This document shows positions 33,633 to 43,500 of a DNA stretch of 64,000 nt, in pieces. The stretch is from Actinomycetes bacterium (GTDB taxonomy: Bacteria; Actinomycetota; Actinomycetes; Propionibacteriales; Propionibacteriaceae), in NCBI GenBank assembly GCA_023460935.1, contig JAEWOI010000014.1, positions 4,717 through 68,716 on the forward strand, written 5' to 3'. Below the pieces are notes generated by a model. The model saw only the letters and a list, made by a program, of their open reading frames with translations. It was not told the origin of the DNA and did not search any database. Each line of letters begins with the position of its first letter. Within the stretch, counting starts at the first letter, position 1. Both the position numbers and the translations under genes were made by a program.

Positions 33633-35006
33633 TCAGCGCTTGTTGCGGGCCCGCAGCGCGTCGATGTCGAGGTAGCCGGGTGGTGCCGCGGGCTCCGCCT
33701 CGACGATGTCCTCCCACGGGTCGGCCGGCATCGGGCCCTCGTCGTCGACGAAGCCCTGGGAGGGGTCGTACGGGTTGGCGAGCTGCCGGTCCTCACCCAC
33801 CGGGCGGGTGTCGTTCATGGCCTCGTCCGGCAGCACCCGCAGGACGTCCTGGATGTAGCCGAGGGTCGCCTCCACCAGGGGCACCTCCCGGTTCTGGCGC
33901 TGGGACGCGTACCACCGGTAGTCGAGCACCTCGTGGTAGATCTGGGCGCTCTCGCGCTTGCCGCGCAGGTCGGGCGGGACGGCGGTCACCACCGGCTGGA
34001 AGCACTCGGTGAGCCACTGGTGGGCGACCACTGCCTCGTCGACGTGGCCCTGGTTGGTGCGCGCCCGGAACGTGTCCAGGTCGTTGAGCAGCCGGCGGGC
34101 CTGGTGCTCCTCGACGTCCAGGCCGGTGAGGCGCAGCAGGCGGCGGGTGTGGTGGCCCGCGTCCACGACCTTCGGCTGGATGCGGATCCGGGAGCCGTCG
34201 GGGGAGGTGTCGATGGCGAGTTCGGCGACGTCGAAGCCGAGCGCGTTGAGGCGGCGCACCCGGTTCTCGATGCGGAACACCTCCTGGTCGGAGAACTCCT
34301 CGGCTCCGGTGAGTTCTGCCCACAGCTCGCGGTAGCGCGACACGATCGACTCCACGAGCTTCAGCGGGTCGAGCGATTCGTCCAGCAGCTGCCCGGCCTC
34401 CAGGTCGCTGAACTCGCCGTAGAGGTTGGTGGTGGCGATCGACAGGTCGTGCTCGCGCTGGCCGTCGGTGAGCTGCTCGTGCATTTCGGCGGTCTCGGCG
34501 TCCACCAGGTACGCGGCGAACTCCCCGGCGTCGCGCCGGAACAGGATGTTCGAGAGGGACACGTCGCCCCAGAGGAAGCCCACCAGGTGCAGCCGCGCGA
34601 GCAGCACGACCATCGCGTCCAGCAGCCGGCCCACTGTGTCCGGCCGCACGCCCTGGGTGAACAGGGAGCGGTAGGGCAGGGAGAACTCGAGATGGCGGGT
34701 GATCAGCACCGGGTCGAGCGGCTGCTGGTCGACGTCCAGCCGTCCGGTGACCACCGCGAGCGGCTCGACCGCGGGGGTGTCGGTGCGGTGCAGGTCGGCC
34801 AGCATCCGGTACTCGTGGATCGCCAGGCTCTCGATGACCTCCTTGGCCGCGTAGACCGAAGTACCCACCTTGATGAACCGGACGACGTGGCGGGAGATGC
34901 CTCGGGGGAGGGCCACCAGGTGCTCGGTCGGCCACTCGGCCAGGGGCAGTTCCCACGGCAGCGGAATCAACCGTGAATCCGGGCGCGAGGACAGGAACCT
35001 TGGCAC
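33633..35006 (-). CDS. DUF4032 protein (kinase-like fold)
   Basis: Conserved actinobacterial protein of 457 residues. The first half has traces of a lipopolysaccharide-kinase/aminoglycoside-phosphotransferase fold: VYAAKEVIESLAIHEY for a nucleotide lysine and glutamate, LHLVGFLWGDVSLSNILF in place of the HxD-x4-N catalytic loop, and VDAETAEMH for DFG. The second half is the DUF4032 region. Function is unknown. GTG 35006 is preceded by TAGAAC at plus 35013-35018, which fits a leaderless start. It stands between an orphan sugar ATPase gene and cysS. Confidence 0.78.
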   Translation of the reverse strand: MPRFLSSRPDSRLIPLPWELPLAEWPTEHLVALPRGISRHVVRFIKVGTSVYAAKEVIESLAIHEYRMLADLHRTDTPAVEPLAVVTGRLDVDQQPLDPVLITRHLEFSLPYRSLFTQGVRPDTVGRLLDAMVVLLARLHLVGFLWGDVSLSNILFRRDAGEFAAYLVDAETAEMHEQLTDGQREHDLSIATTNLYGEFSDLEAGQLLDESLDPLKLVESIVSRYRELWAELTGAEEFSDQEVFRIENRVRRLNALGFDVAELAIDTSPDGSRIRIQPKVVDAGHHTRRLLRLTGLDVEEHQARRLLNDLDTFRARTNQGHVDEAVVAHQWLTECFQPVVTAVPPDLRGKRESAQIYHEVLDYRWYASQRQNREVPLVEATLGYIQDVLRVLPDEAMNDTRPVGEDRQLANPYDPSQGFVDDEGPMPADPWEDIVEAEPAAPPGYLDIDALRARNKR

Positions 35007-35051
35007 CCGTCTGTTCTACACCATCGGGCCGCAGGGGCCCGCTCCCGGAAA

Positions 35052-35108
35052 CCTCACAAGCTGTGAGTCGGGCCCCGATGTCGGCGGCCGACCCACAGCT
35101 TGTGGAGG
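35052..35108 (-). terminator. Imperfect hairpin after the ABC ATPase gene
   Basis: 35052-35071 pairs with 35088-35108 with a few mismatches and one bulge. It contains the CAAGCTGTGAGT word shared with the terminator at 24033-24080. It lies just after the stop of the leftward ATPase gene. Confidence 0.65.
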
Positions 35109-35116
35109 TGTTGCGG

Positions 35117-36214
35117 TCAGGCGCTGAGGCGCTCCTGCGTCTTCGGCGAGAACACGTGCATCGTCGCCGGATCGAGCGGGCTCAGCTGGACCGTGGTGCC
35201 GCGGCTGGGTGGCGTCCTGGCGGAGACGCGGGCCACGATCTGCTGCGCGGTCAGCTTCTCCTCGGTGCTGAGCCCGGCCAGCGTGCCGTACACGTAGGCG
35301 TCGGCGCCGGTCTCCTCCACCACGTCGACGTCCAGGCCGATGCCCTGGTCGGCGATCTGGAAGTTCTCCGGACGGATGCCGAGCACCAGGCTCTTCTCGT
35401 CCCCGGCCTTGGCCAGGACCTCGCGCGGCACGGGCACGGTGTAGTCGCCCACCTTGACCCCGCCCTCGGTGATCTCGCCGGTGATGAGGTTCATCGCCGG
35501 GGAGCCGATGAAGCCGGCGACGAACAGGTTGGCCGGCTTGTCGTACAGGGTGAGGGGGCTGTCCACCTGCTGCAGGAGCCCGTCCTTCAGCACCGCCACC
35601 CGGTCGCCCATCGTCATGGCCTCGACCTGGTCATGGGTCACGTAGACGGTGGTGACGCCGAGCCGGGTCTGCAGCGCGGCGATCTGGGTGCGGGTGGAGA
35701 CGCGCAGCTTGGCGTCCAGGTTGGACAGGGGCTCGTCCATCAGGAAGACCTGCGGCTGGCGGACGATGGCCCGGCCCATGGCGACGCGCTGGCGCTGGCC
35801 ACCGGAGAGGGCCTTGGGCTTGCGGGCCAGGAACGACTCCAGGCCGAGCAGGTGCGCGGCCTCGAGGACGCGGGCGTCCCGCTCGGCCTTCGGTACGCCG
35901 GCCATCTTCAGGGCGAAGCCCATGTTGTCGGCGACAGTCATATGGGGGTAGAGCGCATAGTTCTGGAACACCATGGCGATGTCCCGGTCCTTGGGGGGCA
36001 GGTCGGTGACGTCGCGGTCGCCGATCATGATCTTGCCGGCGTTCACCTCTTCGAGGCCGGCGAGCATCCGCAGGGACGTGGACTTGCCGCAGCCGGACGG
36101 TCCCACCAGGACCATGAATTCCCCGTCGCCGATCTCGAGGTTGAGCTTGTCGACGGCGGGATGGTCAGCGCCGGGGTAGACCCGGGTCGCATCCATGAAA
36201 GTGACAGTGGCCAT
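35117..36214 (-). CDS. Sugar ABC transporter ATPase (UgpC/MsmK type), no adjacent partners
   Basis: ATP-binding subunit of CUT1 sugar importers. The 365 residues have Walker A GPSGCGKST, Q-loop FQNYALYPHM, signature LSGGQRQR, Walker B FLMDEPLSNLD, the switch histidine in VTHDQ, and the C-terminal regulatory MOP/TOBE domain (LGIRPENF). No permease or binding-protein genes are nearby, so it probably serves several distant importers, as MsmK and MsiK do. ATG 36214 follows GAAAGGTG; an upstream extension in the same frame has no start signal. Confidence 0.93.
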   Translation of the reverse strand: MATVTFMDATRVYPGADHPAVDKLNLEIGDGEFMVLVGPSGCGKSTSLRMLAGLEEVNAGKIMIGDRDVTDLPPKDRDIAMVFQNYALYPHMTVADNMGFALKMAGVPKAERDARVLEAAHLLGLESFLARKPKALSGGQRQRVAMGRAIVRQPQVFLMDEPLSNLDAKLRVSTRTQIAALQTRLGVTTVYVTHDQVEAMTMGDRVAVLKDGLLQQVDSPLTLYDKPANLFVAGFIGSPAMNLITGEITEGGVKVGDYTVPVPREVLAKAGDEKSLVLGIRPENFQIADQGIGLDVDVVEETGADAYVYGTLAGLSTEEKLTAQQIVARVSARTPPSRGTTVQLSPLDPATMHVFSPKTQERLSA

Positions 36215-36372
36215 GCCGAAAACACCTTTCCACGGGCAGGTACGTGCCCGACGATCCGTAGTGGAAGAGAAGTCGGCCGCGGGTGCGGCCGAGGCCATCT
36301 TGACACGGGCGGGCCGGTGGTGGCCATGGGTTCGTTTCAAACGCTCCGACCGCCGCGGGTAGGCTCCAGCGG

Positions 36373-37104
36373 GTGAGCGAAACCCAGCCCGGCGGCACCG
36401 GGACCGAGCCGCCGGCAGAGCGGGACTGGTGGGAGGATCCCTCCCTGCCGTGGAAGCAGAAGCCGAGCCGCGCCGACATCGCCTGCTTCGCCTGGCTGGG
36501 AGCTGTCGCCGTCTACGGGCTGGTCATGGCGGTGGCGAGGCCCACCCTGCTCGCGACCGCACCCCACGTCCTGGCGTCCCTCGGCTCCTGGAGCGGTTCG
36601 GTGATGGTCGGTGCACTCGCCGCCGTCGGCGACCCCTGGTGGCCGCTGGTGTGGCTGCTGGGCACCCTGGGGCTGATCAAGTTCGACTGGATCTACTGGT
36701 GGGCGGGCAAGCTCTGGGGACGCAGCCTGATCGAGGTCTGGTCCGGCCGTTCCGAGCGGGCGCGACGAGCGAACGCCAGGGCCGAACGGTTCGCCCGCAA
36801 GTACGAGACCCTCGCGATCGCGCTGACCTTCCTGCCGATCCCGCTGCCCCGGGCGGTCATCTTCGTCGTGCTGGGCGAGGCGGGCACGAGCCTGCGCAAG
36901 TTCCTCACCGTGGCGATCGCCTCCTCCTTCGTCTCCACCGGCGGCTACCTCGCCGTCGGCTACTGGATCGGTGCTCCAGCGGTAGCGGCCATGGACGCCT
37001 ACGGCCGCTACCTGCTGTGGGTCTCGGTTGCGATCCTGGTGGCGATCATCGCCAACTACTGGTGGAAGCAGCGCCGCCACGGCAGCAGCGAATCCCGCCC
37101 CTGA
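36373..37104 (+). CDS. DedA/VTT-like membrane protein
   Basis: A 243-residue integral membrane protein. After a hydrophilic 45-residue N-terminus there are about five hydrophobic segments, with KFDWIYWWAGKLWG and the segment FARKYETLAIALTFLPIPLPRAVIF resembling the DedA/SNARE-associated (VTT) domain, including the proline-rich re-entrant loop. DedA proteins are linked to lipid carrier flipping and membrane homeostasis. GTG 36373 lies 7 bases after TAGGCT (36360-36365), so translation is probably leaderless. Confidence 0.75.
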   Translation: MSETQPGGTGTEPPAERDWWEDPSLPWKQKPSRADIACFAWLGAVAVYGLVMAVARPTLLATAPHVLASLGSWSGSVMVGALAAVGDPWWPLVWLLGTLGLIKFDWIYWWAGKLWGRSLIEVWSGRSERARRANARAERFARKYETLAIALTFLPIPLPRAVIFVVLGEAGTSLRKFLTVAIASSFVSTGGYLAVGYWIGAPAVAAMDAYGRYLLWVSVAILVAIIANYWWKQRRHGSSESRP

Positions 37105-37161
37105 ACCGGCGAACCCACCCGAGGCGCCCTGCAGGCGGCTGGCCGGCCGGGGTGCCGGCGC

Positions 37162-37770
37162 TCAGGCGCCGCGGCCGAGGAAGGCCACCAGGAAGTCAGC
37201 CTCCGGCGTGAACTGGCGCAGGTCCCAGGTCGCGAACCGCGCGTGCACCACCAGCCCTGCTGCTGCGGCGTCGGCGAAGAAGTCGTCGAACCGGTAGCCG
37301 CGACCCGCGCCGAAGCCGATCACCGCCCGCCCCTGCGGAGCGAGCCGCTCAGCCATCCCCGCCAGGGCGGGCACCCTCGTGTCCGGGTGCAGGAAGGCCA
37401 GCACGTTACCGGCGCACAGGATCGCGTCGAAGCGCTGCGGTGCGTCCGCGGGCAGCTCGTAGCCGGCCAGGTCGGCCACGACGTAGGTGGGGCCCGGAGC
37501 GTCCACCTCGGCCGCGGCGATCAGGGCGGGGTCGACGTCCACGCCGACCACCCGGTGGCCGGCGGAGTGCAGGTAGCCGGCGTGCCGGCCCGGGCCGCAG
37601 CCGGCGTCGAGGATCGCAGCGCCGCGGCCGACCATGGCGTCGACCAGCCGGGCCTCGCCATACAGGTCATGGCCCTGCGCGGCGAGGATCCGGAAGCGCT
37701 CGATGTAGCGGGCCGAATGGCCCGGGTCGCGGGCGAGGATCTGCTGCCACTGTCCTTGTGGGTGGTTCAC
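37162..37770 (-). CDS. Class I SAM-dependent methyltransferase
   Basis: A 202-residue methyltransferase with the AdoMet loop ILDAGCGPGRHAGYL, motif II acidic residue in VVGVDVDP, and VADLAGYELP. Target unknown. GTG 37770 is 7 (plus 37771-37776, 6 spacer) bases from a TACTTT box at plus 37777-37782, so it is probably leaderless. The longer open frame upstream reads through the tRNA gene and is not coding. Confidence 0.85.
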   Translation of the reverse strand: MNHPQGQWQQILARDPGHSARYIERFRILAAQGHDLYGEARLVDAMVGRGAAILDAGCGPGRHAGYLHSAGHRVVGVDVDPALIAAAEVDAPGPTYVVADLAGYELPADAPQRFDAILCAGNVLAFLHPDTRVPALAGMAERLAPQGRAVIGFGAGRGYRFDDFFADAAAAGLVVHARFATWDLRQFTPEADFLVAFLGRGA

Positions 37771-37835
37771 GCGTCGAAAGTACGTGCTGCGGGGCCACCG
37801 GGCAAAGCGCCCGGCCGACGCGGGAGGCGCGATGG

Positions 37836-37908
37836 AGCCGCGTGGGAGAATCGAACTCCCGACAACCGATTTACAAGATCGGAGCTCTACCAACTGAGCT
37901 AACGCGGC
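37836..37908 (-). tRNA. tRNA-Thr (anticodon UGU)
   Basis: The minus strand folds as a full cloverleaf of 73 bases: acceptor GCCGCGT/ACGCGGC, D-arm GCTCAGTTGGTAGAGC, anticodon loop CTTGTAA giving UGU, and T-arm GGGAGTTCGATTCTCCC. No CCA is encoded. Confidence 0.95.
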
Positions 37909-37925
37909 GTGCCGCCGTGGCGGCG

Positions 37926-38501
37926 CTAGCCATTGTGGGGCATCGGCGTCACGGGAGGAAAACCCGGCGCGGCGCCGCCGACCACGACGTCGGCCAGTTC
38001 CCACGGCCGGTGCTTCCGCCAGTGCTCGGCCTCCTGCCGGGCCCACTCCTCCCAGTGCGCGGCGAACGTTGCACCGTCCCTCGCGAGCGCGCGGCGCCGC
38101 CGCCGGGCGGGGTCGAGTTCCACCCAGATGCAGAGGCCGGCCACCTCCCGGCTCGTCGGGGTCAGGGCGCCGCAGCCCTCAACCACCAGCGCAGCGGACG
38201 GGTCCAGGGCGCGCCAGCCGCCCGGCTGTGAGGCCTGCCAGTCCCAGCTGCGGTAGCCGTTCCCCTTGACCAGCGCAGGCACGGCGGCGGAGCCGGCAGC
38301 CAGCCCTGACCAACCCGGGTAGAGGTCGTCGAGACTGACCGACTGGACGGCGCCAGAGCCCGGCCAGTGCCGGACCAGGCGCCTGGCCAGGGTGGTCTTG
38401 CCCGAGCCGGCGCCGCCGTCGATCAGCACGACGGGCCGCGCCGCGGACTCCACGAGCCGCCGGACCGCGTCCAGGACTGCCGGCGGAGGGGCTGTGGCCA
38501 C
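37926..38501 (-). CDS. P-loop kinase of the uridine-kinase type
   Basis: A 191-residue nucleotide-binding protein with Walker A GGAGSGKTT at about 29-37, SLDDLYPGW (acidic motif after strand 2 as in uridine kinase), and LVVEGCGAL. Substrate is unknown; ATP-dependent phosphorylation of a small molecule is inferred from the fold. GTG 38501 follows manA by 4 bases, so it is probably expressed with manA. Confidence 0.72.
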   Translation of the reverse strand: MATAPPPAVLDAVRRLVESAARPVVLIDGGAGSGKTTLARRLVRHWPGSGAVQSVSLDDLYPGWSGLAAGSAAVPALVKGNGYRSWDWQASQPGGWRALDPSAALVVEGCGALTPTSREVAGLCIWVELDPARRRRRALARDGATFAAHWEEWARQEAEHWRKHRPWELADVVVGGAAPGFPPVTPMPHNG

Positions 38502-38505
38502 CGCC

Positions 38506-39690
38506 TCAGCGCAGGCCGGAGGCGGTGACGAAAGCGACGCCGTCGCCGCCAGCTGTCACGGCGACCTCGGCCGCGGTGAGGAAGGCCGACTCGCCGCGGC
38601 CCAGCCGCAGCGTGGTGCTGCCGTCCGCCAGCTCGACCTCGCCGGAGACCACGAGCACGATCCGCGCCGAACCGCTGCCCGGGAGCTCCACGGCTCCGGC
38701 GCGCGGCGTCACGCGCCAGACGTCGAACTCCTCGCAGCCGGCGGCGTACCGCTCCAGGCCGGGGGCCACCCCCGCCGGCCGGGCGACTTGCGGAACGCCC
38801 GGCTCGAAGTCGACCACCTTCACCAGCTCCCCGACGTCGACGTGCTTGTTGGTGAGCCCGCCGCGGATGACGTTGTCGGAGTTGGCCATGACCTCCACGC
38901 CGGTGCCGCGCAGGTGTGCGTGCATGTGGCCGGCCGGCACGAACAGCGCCTCGCCCGGCTGCAGCACCACCCGGTTCATCAGCAGCGCGGCCAGGATGCC
39001 GGGGTCGGCGGGGAACACCTCGTCGAGCTCCAGCACAGTGCGCGCGAAGTCGCCCAGTTCGCCCGGTTCGTCCTTGTGCTTCATGGCGGCCGCGCAGACC
39101 AGCTCCGACAGCCGCGCCCGTTCGCCGTCCAGGCTGAGCACGTCGAGGAAGACCTCGGCCAGCGCGGCTGGTCCCTTCCGCTCGGTGAGCGGCCCGATCA
39201 CGGAACTCAGCTCGTCGGCCACGCCGAGGCTGGCGAACAGGGCTGCCGTGGCCCGCGGGTCGCGGAAGCCGGAAAGGGTGCTGAACTCGTCCAGTGCCAC
39301 CAGGATCTCCGGCTTGGGCCAGTCGTCGCGGTAGGTGCGCTCGGGCGCATCCGGCGCCAGCCCCGCGGCGTTCTCGCGCTCGAAGCCCTCCTTCGCCTGT
39401 GTCCGGGACGGGTGCACCTGCAGCGACAGCGCATGCCTCGCCGAGAGCACCTTCACCAGGAACGGCAGCCGGTCGCCGAAGGCTGCCCGGCTGGCCTCAC
39501 CGATCACGGCGGGTTCGTGTTCCAGCAGCTGGTCGAGCCGGGTGTCCTCCACCACGGACGGCGAGGAGGGGTGCGCGCCCAGCCAGTACTCGGCGAATGG
39601 ACGGCCGTCCGCCGGCCTGCCCAACAGGTCCGGGATGGCGTCCGTGGTGCCCCACGGGTAGTGCTGGACTGTGCCGTGCAGAACCTGCAT
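38506..39690 (-). CDS. manA: Mannose-6-phosphate isomerase, class I
   Basis: Interconverts mannose-6-phosphate and fructose-6-phosphate, linking glycolysis with GDP-mannose synthesis. The 394-residue cupin protein has YPWG near the N-terminus, the zinc ligands in ALSLQVHPS, FVPAGHMHAH and the type I signature VEVMANSDNVIRGGLTNK. ATG 39690 is preferred: it is where similarity begins and GAGGA lies upstream. The frame stays open for another 86 codons upstream without coding character. Confidence 0.94.
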   Translation of the reverse strand: MQVLHGTVQHYPWGTTDAIPDLLGRPADGRPFAEYWLGAHPSSPSVVEDTRLDQLLEHEPAVIGEASRAAFGDRLPFLVKVLSARHALSLQVHPSRTQAKEGFERENAAGLAPDAPERTYRDDWPKPEILVALDEFSTLSGFRDPRATAALFASLGVADELSSVIGPLTERKGPAALAEVFLDVLSLDGERARLSELVCAAAMKHKDEPGELGDFARTVLELDEVFPADPGILAALLMNRVVLQPGEALFVPAGHMHAHLRGTGVEVMANSDNVIRGGLTNKHVDVGELVKVVDFEPGVPQVARPAGVAPGLERYAAGCEEFDVWRVTPRAGAVELPGSGSARIVLVVSGEVELADGSTTLRLGRGESAFLTAAEVAVTAGGDGVAFVTASGLR

Positions 39691-39811
39691 CGAGCATCCT
39701 CGATTCTCAACGTTTCGCCGTGAGGCCGGGCCGTCGGCCATCCTATCCGGGGTTCGGCGGACCGGGTCGAACGAATGACATCGATGTGGTTCGGACGCTA
39801 CTGTTGGACCC

Positions 39812-40096
39812 ATGTTGGACCCGATCGCGGTCAGCCCCGCCGGCCTCACCGAGCAGCAGGTCGCCCTGCTGGACTTCGAGAAGCAGTGGTGGGCCCTGCC
39901 CGGCTCGAAGGAGTCGGAGATCCGGGAGCGCTTCGAGATCTCGCCCACCCGCTACTACCAGCTGCTGAACGCGCTGATCGACAGCGAGGCTGCGCTGGCC
40001 CACGACCCGCTGCTGGTGAAGCGCCTGCGCCGGCTGCGCGCCACCAGGCAGAAGGAGCGCACCGCGCGCCGCCTCGGCGTCAACCTCAAGGTATGA
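39812..40096 (+). CDS. DUF3263 protein (small helix-turn-helix-like)
   Basis: A 94-residue conserved actinobacterial protein. Residues 13-65 match the DUF3263 core (LLDFEKQWWALPGSKESEI, then FEISPTRYYQLLN), which looks like a small DNA-binding helix-turn-helix, with a basic C-terminal tail. ATG 39812 lies 7 bases after TACTGT (39799-39804), itself 18 bases after ATGACA (39775-39780), so it is probably leaderless. Function unknown. Confidence 0.82.
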   Translation: MLDPIAVSPAGLTEQQVALLDFEKQWWALPGSKESEIRERFEISPTRYYQLLNALIDSEAALAHDPLLVKRLRRLRATRQKERTARRLGVNLKV

Positions 40097-40137
40097 GCGC
40101 TCCTCCGCGCGCCTCCAGGGCCGCCGCGAGCCCGCCC

Positions 40138-40629
40138 TCAGTTCAGCCGTAACCAGCGTCCGAGCTGGCGCAACCCGGCGTTGTCCGCCGGGTGCTCGGC
40201 GTAGCCGCCCCGCGCCAGGCCCGCGTCCCGCTCGAACCAGTTCCTTGACCACGGGTCACCGGTGCGCAGCCACGACCAGCCCGAGGCCGCCGCGTAGCAC
40301 GGCAGGAACGGCAGGCCGAGGAACCACGCGTACTGCGAGCTGTGCCGGGCCTCGTGGTCCACGGTGCCCGGCTGGGTCGCTTCCACGCCGGCCAGCAGCG
40401 CGCGCGGCACCAGCACAACGTTCCCAACGGTGAAGGCGCCGGCCCTCGGCAGCGGCAGCCGGTAGCCCTCGGCGACCAGCAGCAGCTCCGGCCCCCAGCG
40501 CAAGCTCGACCGTCCGGCCGCTGCCACCAGCAGGCCGAGCGGTGTCGACAGGTTCACCAGGTTCCACGCTGCGCGCACCCAGTGGCGGGCGCTGACGCCG
40601 GCGCCGGAGCTGGCTGTGGCTTGCGGCAT
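40138..40629 (-). CDS. Unknown protein with an HExRH metal-site-like motif
   Basis: A 163-residue protein I cannot assign to a named family. It has a hydrophobic segment NLSTPLGLLVAAAG near 25-38, the motif VDHEARHSSQYAWF, a second hydrophobic stretch LGLPFLPCYAAASG, and NWFERDAGLARGGY. His-Glu-x-x-His followed by Glu in ERDAG could form a gluzincin-like zinc site. ATG 40629 is preceded by CAGAAT (plus 40636-40641) with a 6-base gap, which fits a leaderless start. The open frame extends further upstream across the groEL control region without coding character. Confidence 0.6.
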   Translation of the reverse strand: MPQATASSGAGVSARHWVRAAWNLVNLSTPLGLLVAAAGRSSLRWGPELLLVAEGYRLPLPRAGAFTVGNVVLVPRALLAGVEATQPGTVDHEARHSSQYAWFLGLPFLPCYAAASGWSWLRTGDPWSRNWFERDAGLARGGYAEHPADNAGLRQLGRWLRLN

Positions 40630-40700
40630 GGCCCCATTCTGGCGCCGGCCGCGGGCGCGGCGCCGGTGGCAGCAGTACGGCGCCGACGGGCGGGCGAACG

Positions 40701-40762
40701 TTTGCACTCGGCAGGTGTGAGTGCTAAACATGGGGTTAGCACTCTCGGGCCGAGAGTGCCAC
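40701..40762 (+). promoter_or_regulatory. Two CIRCE operators and groEL promoter
   Basis: Two inverted repeats match the HrcA operator TTAGCACTC-N9-GAGTGCTAA: 40701-40727 (TTTGCACTC, GAGTGCTAA) and 40736-40762 (TTAGCACTC, GAGTGCCAC). A likely promoter, TTGCAC at 40702-40707 and TAAACA at 40725-40730 with 17-base spacing, overlaps the first. Heat-shock control by HrcA is expected. Confidence 0.9.
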
Positions 40763-40880
40763 CGTCTACTCGGTGAGATCGTCAGATCGTCCGTCGCGGG
40801 CACCGAGGCGAAGACCGAAGACCTGAAGTCCACCAGTGGGGCCGAGGCCCCCCGAGACGCCGAAGGATTGCCGAAGACAA

Positions 40881-42506
<1,626 letters not shown>

Positions 42507-42514
42507 GTCCACCG

Positions 42515-42534
42515 TCGACCGGCTCGCCGGTCGA
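42515..42534. repeat. Short palindrome with REP-like flank after groEL
   Basis: TCGACCGGC (42515-42523) and GCCGGTCGA (42526-42534) are exact inverted repeats with a 2-base loop, followed by CCTGTCGAGACC. The words are those of the dispersed repeat family and may also help terminate groEL transcription. Confidence 0.5.
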
Positions 42535-42620
42535 ACCTGTCGAGACCGAGGGCCGGTCGCTCCACCCGGAGCGGCCGGCCCTCGCCGTACCCCGCACCTG
42601 CCCTATGCCGTCCCCGCAAG

Positions 42621-42697
42621 CCCACCTTGCGCCGCAAACCCCGACCTTGCGCCTCATCCATGGAGCGCAAGGTGGGGGTTTGCGGCGCAAAGTCGGG
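42621..42697 (+). terminator. Long imperfect hairpin between groEL and cutC
   Basis: The arms 42621-42652 and 42665-42697 are reverse complements apart from two mismatches and one extra base, with a 12-base loop. Each arm contains the word TTGCGGCGCAA in one orientation. It is the likely groEL terminator. Confidence 0.7.
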
Positions 42698-42786
42698 AAT
42701 TCGGGACGGCAGCGCGCCCGGCAGCGCGGAACCGCGGAACCGCGTGTCGCGCGGGTGACCGGGCGCGAGGCACTCATCATTGAGCC

Positions 42787-43500
42787 ATGAGCGGCCTGCT
42801 CGAGGTGATCGCGCTGCATCCGGCAGATGCCGAGCGCGCGGAAGCCGGTGGTGCCGACCGGGTCGAGTTGTGCGGCTCGCTGGACGAGGGCGGCCTGGCG
42901 CCGACCCCTCAGCTGGTGGCCCAAGTCCGCCGGGCCACCAGCATCCAGCTGCGCGTCATGGTGCGGCTCCGCGCGGGCTACGGCACGGACGGCGGCGAGG
43001 CCGTGCGGCTGCGTGGGCTGATGGCGGCCTACGCCGACGCCGGTGCCGACGGGATGGTGCTCGGCTTCCTGAACGGCCTGGGCGAGGTGGACGCAGCTGT
43101 GGTCACCGAGCTGGTGGGCGACGAGGTCTGGCCCTGGACCTTCCATCGGGCCGTCGACGCCTGCCTGGACAGCGACAAGGCCTGGACGGTGCTGCCCACA
43201 CTGCCCCGGCTGGACCAGGTGCTCACCGCAGGCTCCGCGCGGGACGTCGAGCACGGGCTGGGCGACCTGCTCGCCCGGGCGAAGGCCGACCCCTGGGCCG
43301 CCTCGGTCATCATGGCAGGCGGCGGCCTGCGGCCCGAACACGTGCCCTGGCTGGCCCGTGCCGGCGTGCGTGCGTTCCACATCGGCAAGCCGGCGCGCCC
43401 CGGCGGCTCGTACAAGGCCTACGTCGACGAGGCGCTGGTGCGCTCCTGGCGCACCCTGATCGACGACGAGGTGCGCCACCGGCGGGCCGCGACCGCCTGA
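42787..43500 (+). CDS. cutC: CutC-family protein
   Basis: TIM-barrel protein of 237 residues named for copper homeostasis, although its biochemical role is uncertain. Family motifs visible are GGADRVELCGSLDEGGLAPT, VMVRLRAG, ADGMVLGFL, TFHRAVDAC and IMAGGGLRPEH. ATG 42787 has no ribosome-binding site; CATCAT at 42775-42780 leaves a 6-base gap, as in other leaderless genes here. It abuts the convergent cation efflux gene without a spacer. Confidence 0.9.
   Translation: MSGLLEVIALHPADAERAEAGGADRVELCGSLDEGGLAPTPQLVAQVRRATSIQLRVMVRLRAGYGTDGGEAVRLRGLMAAYADAGADGMVLGFLNGLGEVDAAVVTELVGDEVWPWTFHRAVDACLDSDKAWTVLPTLPRLDQVLTAGSARDVEHGLGDLLARAKADPWAASVIMAGGGLRPEHVPWLARAGVRAFHIGKPARPGGSYKAYVDEALVRSWRTLIDDEVRHRRAATA

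Noticed and set aside
37770..38046. Upstream extension of the methyltransferase frame
   Set aside because: It runs through the tRNA-Thr gene on the same strand and includes no coding-like sequence.
39706..39718. GCGAAACGTTGAG-like half operator upstream of manA
   Set aside because: Only one half matches the consensus at 8968-9099, and it is not placed on a convincing promoter.
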